Positions 54,618 to 64,000 of a stretch of DNA of 64,000 nt are shown here, piece after piece (positions within the stretch are counted from its first letter, which is position 1; each line of letters begins with the position of its first letter). Below the pieces are notes generated by a model, which did no database searches, was not told the origin of the DNA, and worked only from the letters and a program-made list of their open reading frames with translations. The stretch comes from Lucinisca nassula (lineage: Eukaryota > Mollusca > Bivalvia > Lucinida > Lucinidae), in NCBI GenBank assembly GCA_963580285.1, contig OY757021.1, positions 93,235,221 through 93,299,220 on the forward strand, given 5' to 3'. A program made the position numbers and the translations under genes.

Positions 54618-56127
54618 AAATGAGCCGACTTGGCCAGTTTTCGAACTCATCCGAGGTTTCATCCCCAGCCACCTTACATATAAGTTTCAGAAAAATCCAA
54701 TCAAAACTGAAGGGGCTACGGTAATGACAAGGTCAAAAATCAACATTTTCAGCCATCAAAGGGACAGAACTCTATGATAAATGGGCTGACTTGGCCCGTT
54801 TTCAAACTCATCCAAGATTTTATCCCCAGCCACCTTACATATAAGTTTCAGAAAGATCCAATCAAAACTGAAGGGGCTATGGTGATGACAAGGTCAAAAA
54901 TCGGCATTTTCAGCAATCAAAGGGACATAAATCAATGATAAATGGGCCAACTTGGCCGGTATTCAAACTCATCCAAGGTTTTATCTCCATTCACCTTACA
55001 TATAGGTTTCAGAAAGATTCGATCAAAACTGAAGGGGCTACGGTGATGACAAGGTAAAAAATCGACATTTTCAGCCATCAAAGGGACATTACTATATAGT
55101 TAATGGGGCAACTTGGCCGTTTTTCGAACTCATCTGAGGTTTTATCCCCAGCCACCTTACATATAAGTTTCAGAAAGATCCGATCAAAACTGAAGGGGCT
55201 ACAGTGTTGACAAGGTCAAAAATCAACATATTCAGCAATCAAAGGGACCTAACTCTATGATAAATAGGCCACCTTTGCCGGTATGCGAACTCATCCGAGG
55301 CTTTATCCCCAGCCACCTTGCATATAAGTTTCAGAAAGATCCGATCAAAACTGAAAGGGCTACGGTGATGACAAGGTCAAAAATCGGCATTTTCAGCAAT
55401 CAAAGGGACGTTACTCTAAGATAAAAGGGCCGACTTGGTAGGTTTTTGAACTCATCCGAGATTTTATCCACAGTCACCTTACATATAAGTTTCAGAAAGA
55501 TCCGATCAAAACTGAAGGGGCGGCGGTGATGACAAGGTCAAAAATCGGCATTTTCAGCAATCAAAGGGACGTAACTCTATGATAAATCGGCGGACTTGGC
55601 CAGTTTTCGAACTCATCCGAGGTTTTATCCCCAGCCACATTACATATAAGTTTCAGAAAGATCCGATCAAAACTGAAGGGACTACGGTGATGACAAGGTC
55701 GAAAATGGGCATTTTCAGCAATCAAAGGGACGTAACTCTATGATAAATGGGCCGACTTGGCCGGTTTCCGAACTCATCCGAGATTTTATCCCCAGTCACC
55801 TTACATATAAGTTTCAGAAAGATCCGATCAAAACTGAAGGCGCTACGGTGATGACAAGCATTTTCCCATAGTAAGTCTATGGGACCTTGTGGTTGCCATA
55901 GGAACCAAAGTTTTAGAGCGATTTAAAAAAAAAGTTTATGTCATCAATGCCCCACCAGAGGCATGCTACAGGTGAGAAATGATTGAGATCAGCCTGCAGG
56001 ATACAGAGATATAGCTGCTCAAAAGTGTGGACGGACGACGGACGGACGGACGGACGGACGGACGACGGACGACGGAGGACCCACTATACTATAAGCTCCC
56101 CTGGAGCCTTCGGCCCAGGTGAGCTAA
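54618..56127 (+). repeat. Continuation of family E array
   Basis: About eight units (ACTTGGCCGGTTTTCGAACT, CATCCGAGGTTTTATCCCCA) continue the array broken at 51579 and reach the family E terminus. Confidence 0.75.
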
Positions 56128-56741
56128 CAAGAGGCTCAATGAGCCTAAACCGCTCACCTGAGGAACTTAAGTTTTAACAATTCACAGACTTGACTACTAA
56201 ATCTGCTAATAGAATCCAGCCCATTGACCCTTACAGGATATAAGTCATGATTATTGCATTGCATTCCAAGTTTGAGACTTCTAGCTTCTATAGTTCCTGA
56301 GAAATCTTTGACGAAAATTTAACATTGGTCAAAATGGAGAGAAAGAAGAATGAAAGAACAGATGAACAAATAAGCAGAGAAAGCCCAATGTCTCTTACAC
56401 AAAATAAGTCATCATTATTCTATTGAATACCAAATTTGATGCTTCTAGCTTTTATAGTTCCTGAGAAATCTTTGATTAAAAATTTAACATTGGTCTATTA
56501 TCTCTATATGGAGAGAAAGAAGAATGAAGGAACAAATGAACCAGACTAGCTCCAAAACCTAATGCAGCCTTTCCCCTTGCCCAATGGTGCTACACATAAA
56601 ATTTAAACAAGATTGGTCGACTGCCTTCTGAGATATGCTTCATTGAAAGTGTGGACGACGGATGGATTGACGACAGAGGACGGACTCCGGAGCCTTGGTA
56701 TACTATCGGCTCACTGGAGCCTTTGGCTCAGGTGAGCTAAA
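56128..56741 (+). mobile_element. Helitron-like element, family G copy 2
   Basis: Almost identical to 51580-52194 at a constant offset of 4547 bases, from ACAAGAGGCTCAATGAGCC to CAGGTGAGCTAA. It begins exactly at the CTAA end of family E. Confidence 0.85.
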
Positions 56742-59295
56742 AATTCAAGTCGCTATTTCTGTCACAACATTTTCCCTACGTTAAGTCTATGGGCAAATTT
56801 TTTTGTCTCTCAAGGTCACGTAACTCCGAGGTCAATATTCCGATTCGGCCCAAAATCTAACTTAACCGAGATTTTATGCCTGTCCTCGTTACCTGCAAAT
56901 TTGAAGCTGATATGAATAAAAATAAAGTTGCTATCGTGGTCATAACGTATTTTTTATGCTCAAGGGCAGGTAACTCCAAGGCAAATATTCCGATTCGGCC
57001 CAAAATCGAACTTAACCGACATTTTATGTCTGTCCTCGTTACCTGCAAATTTGAAGCTGATCTGAAAAAAATTCAAGTCGCTATCGTAGTCACAACATTT
57101 TCCCTATGTTAAGTCTATGGGCAAATTTTTGGTCGCTCAAGGTCACGTAACTCCGAGGTCAATATTCCGATTCGGCCCAAAATTGAACTTAACCGAGATT
57201 TTATGCCTGTCCTCGTTACCTGCAAGTTTGAAGCTGATATGAATAAAAATAAAGTTGCTATCATGGTCACAACGTATTTTTTTATGCTCAAGGACAGGTA
57301 ACTCCAAGGCAAATAATCCGATTCGGCCCAAAATCGAACTTAACCAAGATTTTATGTCTGTCCTCGTTACCTGCAAGTTTGAAGCTGATCTGAAAAAAAT
57401 TCAAGTCGCTATCGTAGTCACAACATTTTCCCTATGTAAAGTCTATGGGCAAATTTTTTGTCGCTCAAGGTCATGTAACTCCGAGGTCAATATTCCGATT
57501 CGAACTTAACTGAGATTTTATGCCTGTCCACGTTACCTGCAAGTTTGAAGCTGATCTGAATAAAAATAAAGTTGCTATCGTGGTCACAACGTATTATTTT
57601 ATGCTCAAGGGCAGGTAACTCCAAGGCAAATAATCCGATTCGGCCCAAAATCTAACTTAACCGAGATTTTATGTCTGTCCTCGTTACCTGCAAGTTTGAA
57701 GCTGATCTGAAAAAAATTCAAGTCGCTATCGTAGTCACAACATTTTCCCTATGTTAAGTCTATGGGCAAATTTTTTGTCGCTCAAGGTCACGTAACTCCG
57801 AGGTCAATATTCCGATTCGGCCCAAAATCGAACTTAACCGGGATTTTATGCCTGTCCTCGTTACCTGCAAGTTTGAAGCTGATCTGAATAAAAACAAAGT
57901 TGCTATCGTGGTCACAACGTATTTTTTCATGCTCAAGGGCAGGTAACTCCAAGGCAAATAATCCGATTCGGCCCAAAATCGAACTTAACCGTGATTTTAT
58001 GTCTGTCCTCGTTACCTGCAAGTTTGAAGCTGATCTGAAAAAAATTCAAGTCGCTATCGTAGTCACAACATTTTCCCTATGTTAAGTCTATGGGCAAATT
58101 TTTTGTCGCTCAAGGTCACGTAACTCCTAGGTCAATATTCCGATTTTGCCCAAAATCGAACTTAACCGAGATTTTATGCCTGTCCTCGTTACTAGCTACA
58201 GTGATGACAACATTTTCCCCATGTTAAGTTGATAGGCAATTTTTCGGGCGCTCAAGGGGACGTAACTCTTGAGTGAATTATCTGATTCGGCCCAAAATCG
58301 AACTTGACCAAGATTTAATGCCTGTACTGGTTATCTGCAAGAATGAAGTCGATCAGAAAAAAATTGATGGAGCTAGAGTGATGACAAGCTTTTTCCTATG
58401 TGAAGTCTATGGGAGCTAGATGTTGCCATGGCAACCAGAGTTCCACTCAGATCTGCCTGAAAACCTAATGAAGCCTTTCCACTTGCCCAATAATGCGACA
58501 CATGAAATTTGATCAAGGTTGGCCAAGTAGTCTTTAAGATATACATTTTTGAAATTCCCATTAACCCTAATGCAAAAACACACAAGGGCAGGTAACTCCT
58601 AAGTGAATGATCCGATTCTGCCAGTTATCGAACTTGACCGAGATTTCATGGCTGTGCTGGTTATCTGCAAGAATAAAGCCAATCTGAAAATAATTGAAGC
58701 AGCTACGGTGATGACAACATTCTCCCCATGTTAAGTCAATAGGCAATTTTTTCAACGCTCAAGGGCACGTAACTCCTGAGTGAATAATCCGATTCAGCCC
58801 AAAATCGAACTTGATCGAGATTTCATGCCTGTCCTCGTTATCTGCAAGAATGAAGTCGATCAGAAAAAAATTGACGGAGCTAGAGTGATGACAAGCTTTT
58901 TCCTAACGCTCAAGGGCACATAACTCCTGTGTGAATAATCCGATTCAGCCCAAAATCGAACGTGATCGAGATTTCATGCCTGTCCTCGTTATCTGCAAGA
59001 ATGAAGACGATCAGAAAAAAATTGACGGAGCTAGAGTGATGACAAACTTTTTCCTATGTTAAGTCTATGGGAGCTATTTGTTGCCATGGCAACCAGAGTT
59101 CCAATCCGATCTGCCCGAAAACAGTATGCAGCCTTTCCCCCTACCTGATAATGCTTCACATGAAATTTGATCAAGATTGGCCCGCTGGTTCCGGAGATAT
59201 ACTTCTTTGAAAGTGTGGACGACGGACGACGACGGACGACGGACGCCGGCTCGTGGTATACTAATACCTCACATGAGCCTTCGGCTCAGGTGAGC
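56742..59295 (+). repeat. Higher-order tandem array H copy 2
   Basis: Follows family G copy 2 as array H copy 1 follows copy 1. The offset to copy 1 grows from 4547 to about 4703, so this copy has roughly one extra unit. Same 3' end (GGACGCCGGCTCGTGGTATA, then GAGCCTTCGGCTCAGGTGAG). Confidence 0.85.
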
Positions 59296-61046
59296 TAATA
59301 AAGTTGCTATCGTGGTCACAACGTATTTTTTTATGCTCAAGGGCAGGTAACTCCAAGGCAAATATTCCGATTCTGCCCAAAATCGAACTTAACCGAGATT
59401 TTATGTCTGTCCTCATTACCTGCAAGTTTGAAGCTGATATGAAAAAAATTCAAGTCGCTATCGTAGTCGCAACATTTTCCCTAATTAAGTCTATGGGCAA
59501 ATTTTTTGTCGCTCAAGGTCACGTAACTCCGAGGTCAATATTCCGATTCGGCCCAAAATTGAACTTAACCGAGATTTTATGCCTGTCCTCGTTACCTGCA
59601 AGTTTGAAGCTGATATGAATAAAAATAAAGTTGCTATCGTGGTCACAACGTATTTTTTTATGCTCAAGGGCAGGTAACTCCAAGGCAAATAATCCAATTC
59701 TGCCCAAAATCGAACTTAACCGAGATTTTATGTCTGTCCTCGTTACCTGCAAGTTTGAAGCTGATCTGAAAAAAATTCAAGTTGCTATCGTAGTCACAAC
59801 ATTTTCCCTATGTAAAGTCTATGGGCAAATTTTTTGTCGCTCAAGGTCATGTAACTCCGAGGTCAATATTCCGATTCGAACTTAACTGAGATTTTATGCC
59901 TGTCCACGTTACCTGCAAGTTTGAAGCTGATCTGAATAAAAATAAAGTTGCTATCGTGGTCACAACGTATTTTTTTATGCTCAAGGGCAGGTAACTCCAA
60001 GGCAAATAATCCGATTCGGCCCAAAATCGAACTTGACCGAGATTTTATGCCTGTTCTGGTTATCTGCAAGAATGAAGTCGATCAGAAAAAAATTGACGGA
60101 GCTAGAGTGATGACAAGCTTTTTCCTATGTGAAGTCTATGGGAGCTAGATGTTGCCATGGCAACCAGAGTTCCACTCAGATCTGCCTGAAAACCTAATGA
60201 AGCCTTTCCACTTGCCCAATAATGCGACACATGAAATTTGATCAAAGTTGGCCAAGTAGTCTTTAAGATATACATTTTTGAAACTCCCATTAACCCTAAT
60301 GCAAAAACACACAAGGGCAGGTAACTCCTAAGTGAATGATCCGATTCTGCCAGTTATCGAACTTGACCGAGATTTCATGGCTGTGCTGGTTATCTGCAAG
60401 AATAAAGCCAATCTGAAAATAATTGAAGCAGCTACGGTGATGACAACATTCTCCCCATGTTAAGTCAATAGGCAATTTTTTCAACGCTCAAGGGCACGTA
60501 ACTCCTGAGTGAATAATCCGATTCAGCCCAAAATCGAACTTGATCGAGATTTCATGCCTGTCCTCGTTATCTGCAAGAATGAAGTCGATCAGAAAAAAAT
60601 TGACGGAGCTAGAGTGATGACAAGCTTTTTCCTATGTTAAGAACTCTCAAGGGCACGTAACTCCTGAGTGAATAATCTGATTCAGCCCAAAATCGAACTT
60701 GATCGAGATTTCATGCCTGTCCTCGTTATCTGCAAGAATGAAGACGATCAGAAAAAAATTGACGGAGCTAGAGTGATGACAAACTTTTTCCTATGTTAAG
60801 TCTATGGGAGCTATTTGTTGCCATGGCAACCAGAGTTCCAATCCGATCTGCCCGAAAACAGTATGCAGCCTTTCCCCCTACCTGATGATGCTTCACATGA
60901 AATTTGATCAAGATTGGCCCACTGGTTCCGGAGATATACTTCTTTGAAAGTGTGGACGACGGACGACGACGAAGACGAAGACGGACGACGGACGCCGGCT
61001 CGTGGTATACTAATACCTCACATGAGCCTTTGGCTCAGGTGAGCTA
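59296..61046 (+). repeat. Higher-order tandem array H copy 3, 5'-truncated
   Basis: Begins in mid-unit (AAAGTTGCTATCGTGGTCAC) directly after the CTAA end of copy 2 and repeats the rest of H to a third identical terminus at 61046. Confidence 0.85.
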
Positions 61047-61158
61047 AAAATGTTATTGAATTATGGACCGATTTTTTAACCTTCTTCTGAAGTCAAAATC
61101 GGTGTATGGAAGCCAAAATCGGTCCAGAACCGCAAAACAGGCATTTTCTCGAGCCCTG

Positions 61159-62125
61159 GTTGTAATATATTCTAACAAAACTGCCATTGAACGGAAAGAT
61201 GAAGCTATGCATCCATAATAAATTATTTGAAAGAATGATTTTCCTAATTCAGTGTGTTTTTTTTTTTCCATTACCAATTACAGCTATGTTCAAATATAAG
61301 TATATTATGAAAAAATCACCACTAAACTGAGTACCATAATTATCCTAAGTATTGGGACAGAGAGCCCTAAGCAAACAGTGCAGACTCAGATCAGACTGCT
61401 CCGGAAAGAAAAATTTGTGTTTGAAAAGTTTGGAAGAAAATGCAGCAGACAACAAAAATAAGATAACATTTTAAGATGCTGTTTTTCATGGCATCTAAGG
61501 GTTAACTCAAAATTGAAAGCAAACGTCTCCAAAATGACCTATACAGTGTTGATGGTGATGTTAAACCTCAAATCAAACAAACAAAAGTTTTTGTACACCT
61601 CAAAACTGAACCCTACTTGCCTTAAAATTTGACCAAGTACAATTTATTGTCAGATGTTTTATTTAAAAATAGGCGGATAGGTGGATGAGTGGCAGACAGT
61701 TAAGACCCTGATTCTGAGGTATCTCATCTGGGTTTATACAATCGATTTAAGCCCCCCAGTGGAATTCGTTTCCACTCACCATTCCAAGGCGGTTCTTCTG
61801 TCGCGTTTTATTTTTGTTATGGTTTGTCTTTGGGTGTTTGCGATGCTTATATTATTTTATTTTGGATAGCCTATTGGCCAATTTTTGGGAAAGTAACTGT
61901 CCTTTTGGCTTTCCGCTATTGATATTTCCATTAGGTCTGTTGTTTCATGTTTGTGCTTCTTTCCCTTTGGTGTCTCTGATGGGAGTTGTGGGTTGATTGT
62001 ATCGATTCCTCATCATTGCTTTCACTTCTATTTTATACAGTTTGCTTAGGCCTGTCTGTCCGAGTACATATGATAAATATGGTACAACCCTGAAGGCCAA
62101 GATGTCAGCTGATTGTTCTACTTAC
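61159..62125. other. Intronic flank with SINE S1 tail and an unassigned segment
   Basis: AAGCAAACAGTGCAGACTCAG at 61372 is half of a palindrome core. 61503-61585 is an S1 tail (AACGTCTCCAAAATGACC to CAAATCAAACAAACAAA). 61736-62000 (ATTCCAAGGCGGTTCTTCTG onward) looks like a dispersed repeat, but I have no second copy here to prove it. Confidence 0.4.
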
Positions 62126-62325
62126 TTAGAGGCAGTAAAGATGGCTGCTGAGTTGGTTGCTATGGAGTTGATTGGGCTCATGTGGGCTTTGATTTCTGCC
62201 AGGTGGGTACAGGTGTCCATCTGCCAGAGCTTGAGGAAACCCCCACGACAACCACTTAGTAATATGTTAGCACCTTGCATGAAGTCTAGAGCACATATCC
62301 AGTCTTTGTGGGCTGAGTTTACTGA
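62126..62325 (-). CDS. KIF21-like kinesin, penultimate WD40 exon
   Basis: Minus strand, 200 bases, acceptor TTGTCTCTTTCAG and donor AA|GTAAGT. It reads SVNSAHKDWICALDFMQG, then LLSGCRGGFLKLWQMDTC, then EIKAHMSPINSIATNSAAIF and TAS. This is one complete WD40 blade plus the start of the next. The pattern H-DW(V/I)CAL, LLS-CR-G-LK(V/L)W, EIK-H-SPIN-I-TN and IFTAS is that of the C-terminal propeller of KIF21A/KIF21B kinesins, plus-end-directed motors that pause at and stabilise microtubule ends. The motor and coiled-coil exons lie outside the window to the right. The exon ends in phase 2 and can be joined to either last exon (48646-48673 or 42018-42105). Confidence 0.85.
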
Positions 62326-63024
62326 CTGAAAGAGACAATAACAGACATCTTACATAGATTCTGAATGATCAGTTATGTAGCAGGAAATTGATTTTAATTC
62401 CTCATATTTTTTTTAATGGTTAGATGGCGGTTGGGTTGGTATTTTCATTTTAGATAAAACGTTTTATTGGCTTTCCCAACAGCAAATGAGGCAGGGTCCC
62501 ATTTTTTACTGTCAAAAATGGGCCTTTAGTTTGTAGAATAAAACAGATAAATCTATCTAAAACTTGCATGCAATGCCCAATTAGATTTCTGGCGCAGGTG
62601 GATGTACTCCTGACTGGTGATAATGTGGACCTCACAGATCCCTACCTGTCTGTATTATGATAACACCCATGTGCCAAAGTGCATTCTTTCATTTCTTCAA
62701 AATGGCTACTTTCCTGATGAAAATTGGTGACATTTTTCTTCTTTTTACTCCTTACATAGGTTGTGGGTGCTCCTTATGTTTTCAGTATTTAAAAAAAAAA
62801 AATCATGGGTTTTCATCAGAAAAAGTAGCCATTTTGGAGATGTGAGAAAATGCACTATGTTGCATGGGTGTGTTATGATGCGCAATGATGATCCAAGTTT
62901 TAACAATATGTTAATTAATGATATCGTTAGTTTAGAACAACTGGACCCTGCTTTTTACAAGCCTCGGAAGCCATAGATAATCTATGTAACCATGTGGACA
63001 GACTGTGCGATGTGCATGCTCATC
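62326..63024 (-). other. Upstream intron with worn MITE-B and foldback F pieces
   Basis: 62655-62875 retains MITE-B arms (GATGAAAATTGGTGACATTT, GTGTGTTATGATG). 62885-62950 is the right end of a foldback F (AATGATATCGTTAGTTTAGA ACAACTGGACCC). No exon seen. Confidence 0.5.
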
Positions 63025-63190
63025 TTAGTCTTTACTTGTTAGGGGTGGGGATCTGTAAGGTTTCCGAGATATTGGGCCTTTTATGAAGTGGAGGGGGTGG
63101 GGCAAGGCCCCGGCACATCCCGGGGGCCCATAGGTTGGTGTCAATGAATGCATCTTATCATAAAGAACAAAAATATATATTGTAAGAGTC
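63025..63190 (+). repeat. Fragment of the element 2 tandem unit
   Basis: TTAGGGGTGGGGATCTGTAA, TTTTATGAAGTGGAGGGGG and TATCATAAAGAACAAAAATA match the array at 1500-2620. Confidence 0.7.
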
Positions 63191-63351
63191 ACCCCCAGGG
63201 ACCTTATCCAACACAGAGTTGCTGACTCTCTCCATATTTTGTTACCCCACCCGTCGGAACTCACAACAGTTTTTCCAGTTGCTTGTTTTACTATTGCATC
63301 TGCTCACTTATCATTTAATTATCGGCCACCACCTTCATGCGTACTAAACAA

Positions 63352-64000
63352 AACTAGTAAGGTCAGAGGGTCTGACTATAGCCCCGCTATATCCCTGTCG
63401 GAGGAGAAAGACTAATGAATTAAAGGTAAAGACTTGTGAGAGGGTTAAATCCCTAACAAGGTACCTACGCCTTATAGACTTTTTGCGTTATTAGATCTGA
63501 AAAACAGTCTAAGTTAAAAAATAAGTTTTGGATAATGAAAAAAGCACATGCACATCTTCAGACCTATATGAAAACACCTGTTAAGTTTCAAAAGGATTGA
63601 CCTAGAACTGTAAGAGGAGTTGTGGTCACAAGGTAGCTACTCCATATACATTTTAACATTAGTAGATCTCAAAAATTGTCTAAGTTAAAAAAGGTGAAAT
63701 AAGTGAAAAAAATTATTTAAGGATAATGAAAAAAAAATATGCACATCTTCAGACCTATATGAAAACACCTGTAAAGTTTCAAAAGGATTGACCTAGAACT
63801 GTAAGAGGAGTTGCGGTAACAAGGTAGCTACTCCCTATACATTTTAACATTAGTAGATCTCAAAAATTGTCTAAGTTAAAAAAGGTGAAATAAGTGAAAA
63901 AAAACTACTTAAGGATAATGAAAAAAGAAAATGCACATCTTCAGACCTATATGAAAACACCTGTAAAGTTTCAAAAGGATTGACCTAGAACTGTAAGAGG
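63352..64000 (+). mobile_element. Helitron-like element, family C-type, cut by the window end
   Basis: AAACTAGTAAG, hairpin GGTCAGAGGGTCTGAC and TATAGCCCCGCTA resemble the 5' end at 27562. Units of about 190 bp follow (TGAAAACACCTGTAAAGTTT, GACCTAGAACTGTAAGAGG, AGATCTCAAAAATTGTCTAA). The 3' end lies outside. Confidence 0.7.

Larger units (their letters stand above)
50933..56127 (+). mobile_element. Helitron-like element, family E (outer, interrupted)
   Basis: Starts ACAAGAGGACCAAGCTAGCT TGGTCC (perfect palindrome) and GCTCACCTGAG. Tandem units of about 150-160 bp follow (phrases TTACATATAAGTTTCAGAAA, GATCCGATCAAAACTGAAGG and GGTGATGACAAGGTCAAAAA). The array is cut at about 51579 and resumes at 54618. 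It ends in a GACGGACGGACGGAC run, GAGCCTTCGGCCCAGGTGAG and CTAA at 56127. No CDS. Confidence 0.75.
49595..61158. mobile_element. hAT-like element, 11.56 kb, with 8-bp target duplication
   Basis: Left end CAGCGCTCGAGAAA and complement of the right end CAGGGCTCGAGAAA match 13 of 14. GTTGTAAT lies directly outside both ends (49587-49594 and 61159-61166), the 8-bp duplication typical of hAT. Subterminal AAATCGGTCCAG motifs occur on both sides (49619; 61113). The element's own sequence is about 1.45 kb (49595-50932 plus 61047-61158); the rest is nested Helitron-like DNA. Its left part holds an imperfect direct repeat (CAAATGGCGACC...TATTG, at 50005 and 50335). No transposase is visible, so it is non-autonomous. 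Confidence 0.85.
42106..62125 (-). other. 20-kb last intron of the KIF21-like gene
   Basis: Donor GTAAGT at 62120-62125 and acceptor at 42106 delimit it. An alternative terminal exon sits at 48646. The rest holds piggyBac-like MITEs, MITE-A and MITE-B copies, a foldback F, a Cys-rich ORF on the other strand, Helitron-like element B and the 11.6-kb hAT-like element. Confidence 0.7.

Noticed and set aside
52444..60484. Many similar frames (QVTRTDIKSRLS, SWSQRIFLCSRAGNSKAN types)
   Set aside because: They recur with the tandem unit of array H, on both strands, with stops at unit edges. They are repeat by-products and not a gene family.

Overview
This window looks like AT-rich animal nuclear DNA, most likely from a bivalve mollusc. 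That placement is an inference. It rests on kinesin-21-type WD40 exons with normal splice sites, two non-LTR retrotransposon fragments, tRNA-derived SINEs, and dense short palindromic elements ending in GACGGAC-rich runs and GGTGAGCTAA, a style I associate with clam genomes. Nothing is bacterial: there are no operons, CRISPR arrays or rRNA. Most open reading frames are by-products of repeats.

Host genes. (1) A minus-strand gene at 10139-13741 joins a 9-codon first exon to a large exon in frame and encodes about 313 residues of unknown, probably disordered protein. (2) The 3' end of a KIF21-like kinesin lies on the minus strand. A penultimate WD40 exon (62126-62325) faces at least two phase-matched alternative last exons, at 48646-48673 and 42018-42105, across an intron of up to 20 kb. 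(3) Three weaker host-exon candidates are a terminal exon with poly(A) signal at 31530-31817 (minus), a Cys-rich ORF at 44000-44295 (plus), and a signal-peptide-like first exon at 25692-25759 (plus).

Mobile DNA fills the rest. The commonest class has a 5' hairpin after ACAAG or ACTAGAG, a subterminal inverted repeat, internal tandem repeats, often a GACGGAC run, and a 3' hairpin just before GGTGAGCTAA or GGGGTATAAT. I read these as non-autonomous Helitron-like (HINE-like) elements of several families. Alongside are palindromic MITEs built around GTGGGTACTCGTTAGAACC, TTAA-flanked piggyBac-like MITEs with a different central palindrome, foldbacks ending in GGGCCAGTTGTTCAAAG, a PIF/Harbinger derivative with a broken transposase start, a TIR element with a 6-bp target duplication (20839-26685), and a hAT-like element with an 8-bp target duplication (49595-61158) that has grown to 11.6 kb by nested insertion.

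Layout. 1-4.2 kb: nested Helitron-like elements. 4.2-10.1 kb: LINE, SINE, MITEs. 10.1-14.1 kb: the 313-residue gene and its promoter. 14.1-18.8 kb: foldback, RNase H LINE fragment, microsatellites, Helitron-like element. 18.9-27.4 kb: a four-level nest of insertions. 27.5-41.9 kb: Helitron-like elements, Harbinger derivative, foldbacks, MITEs. 42-62.3 kb: KIF21-like 3' end with the hAT-like element in its intron. 62.4-64 kb: repeat remnants and the start of another Helitron-like element.
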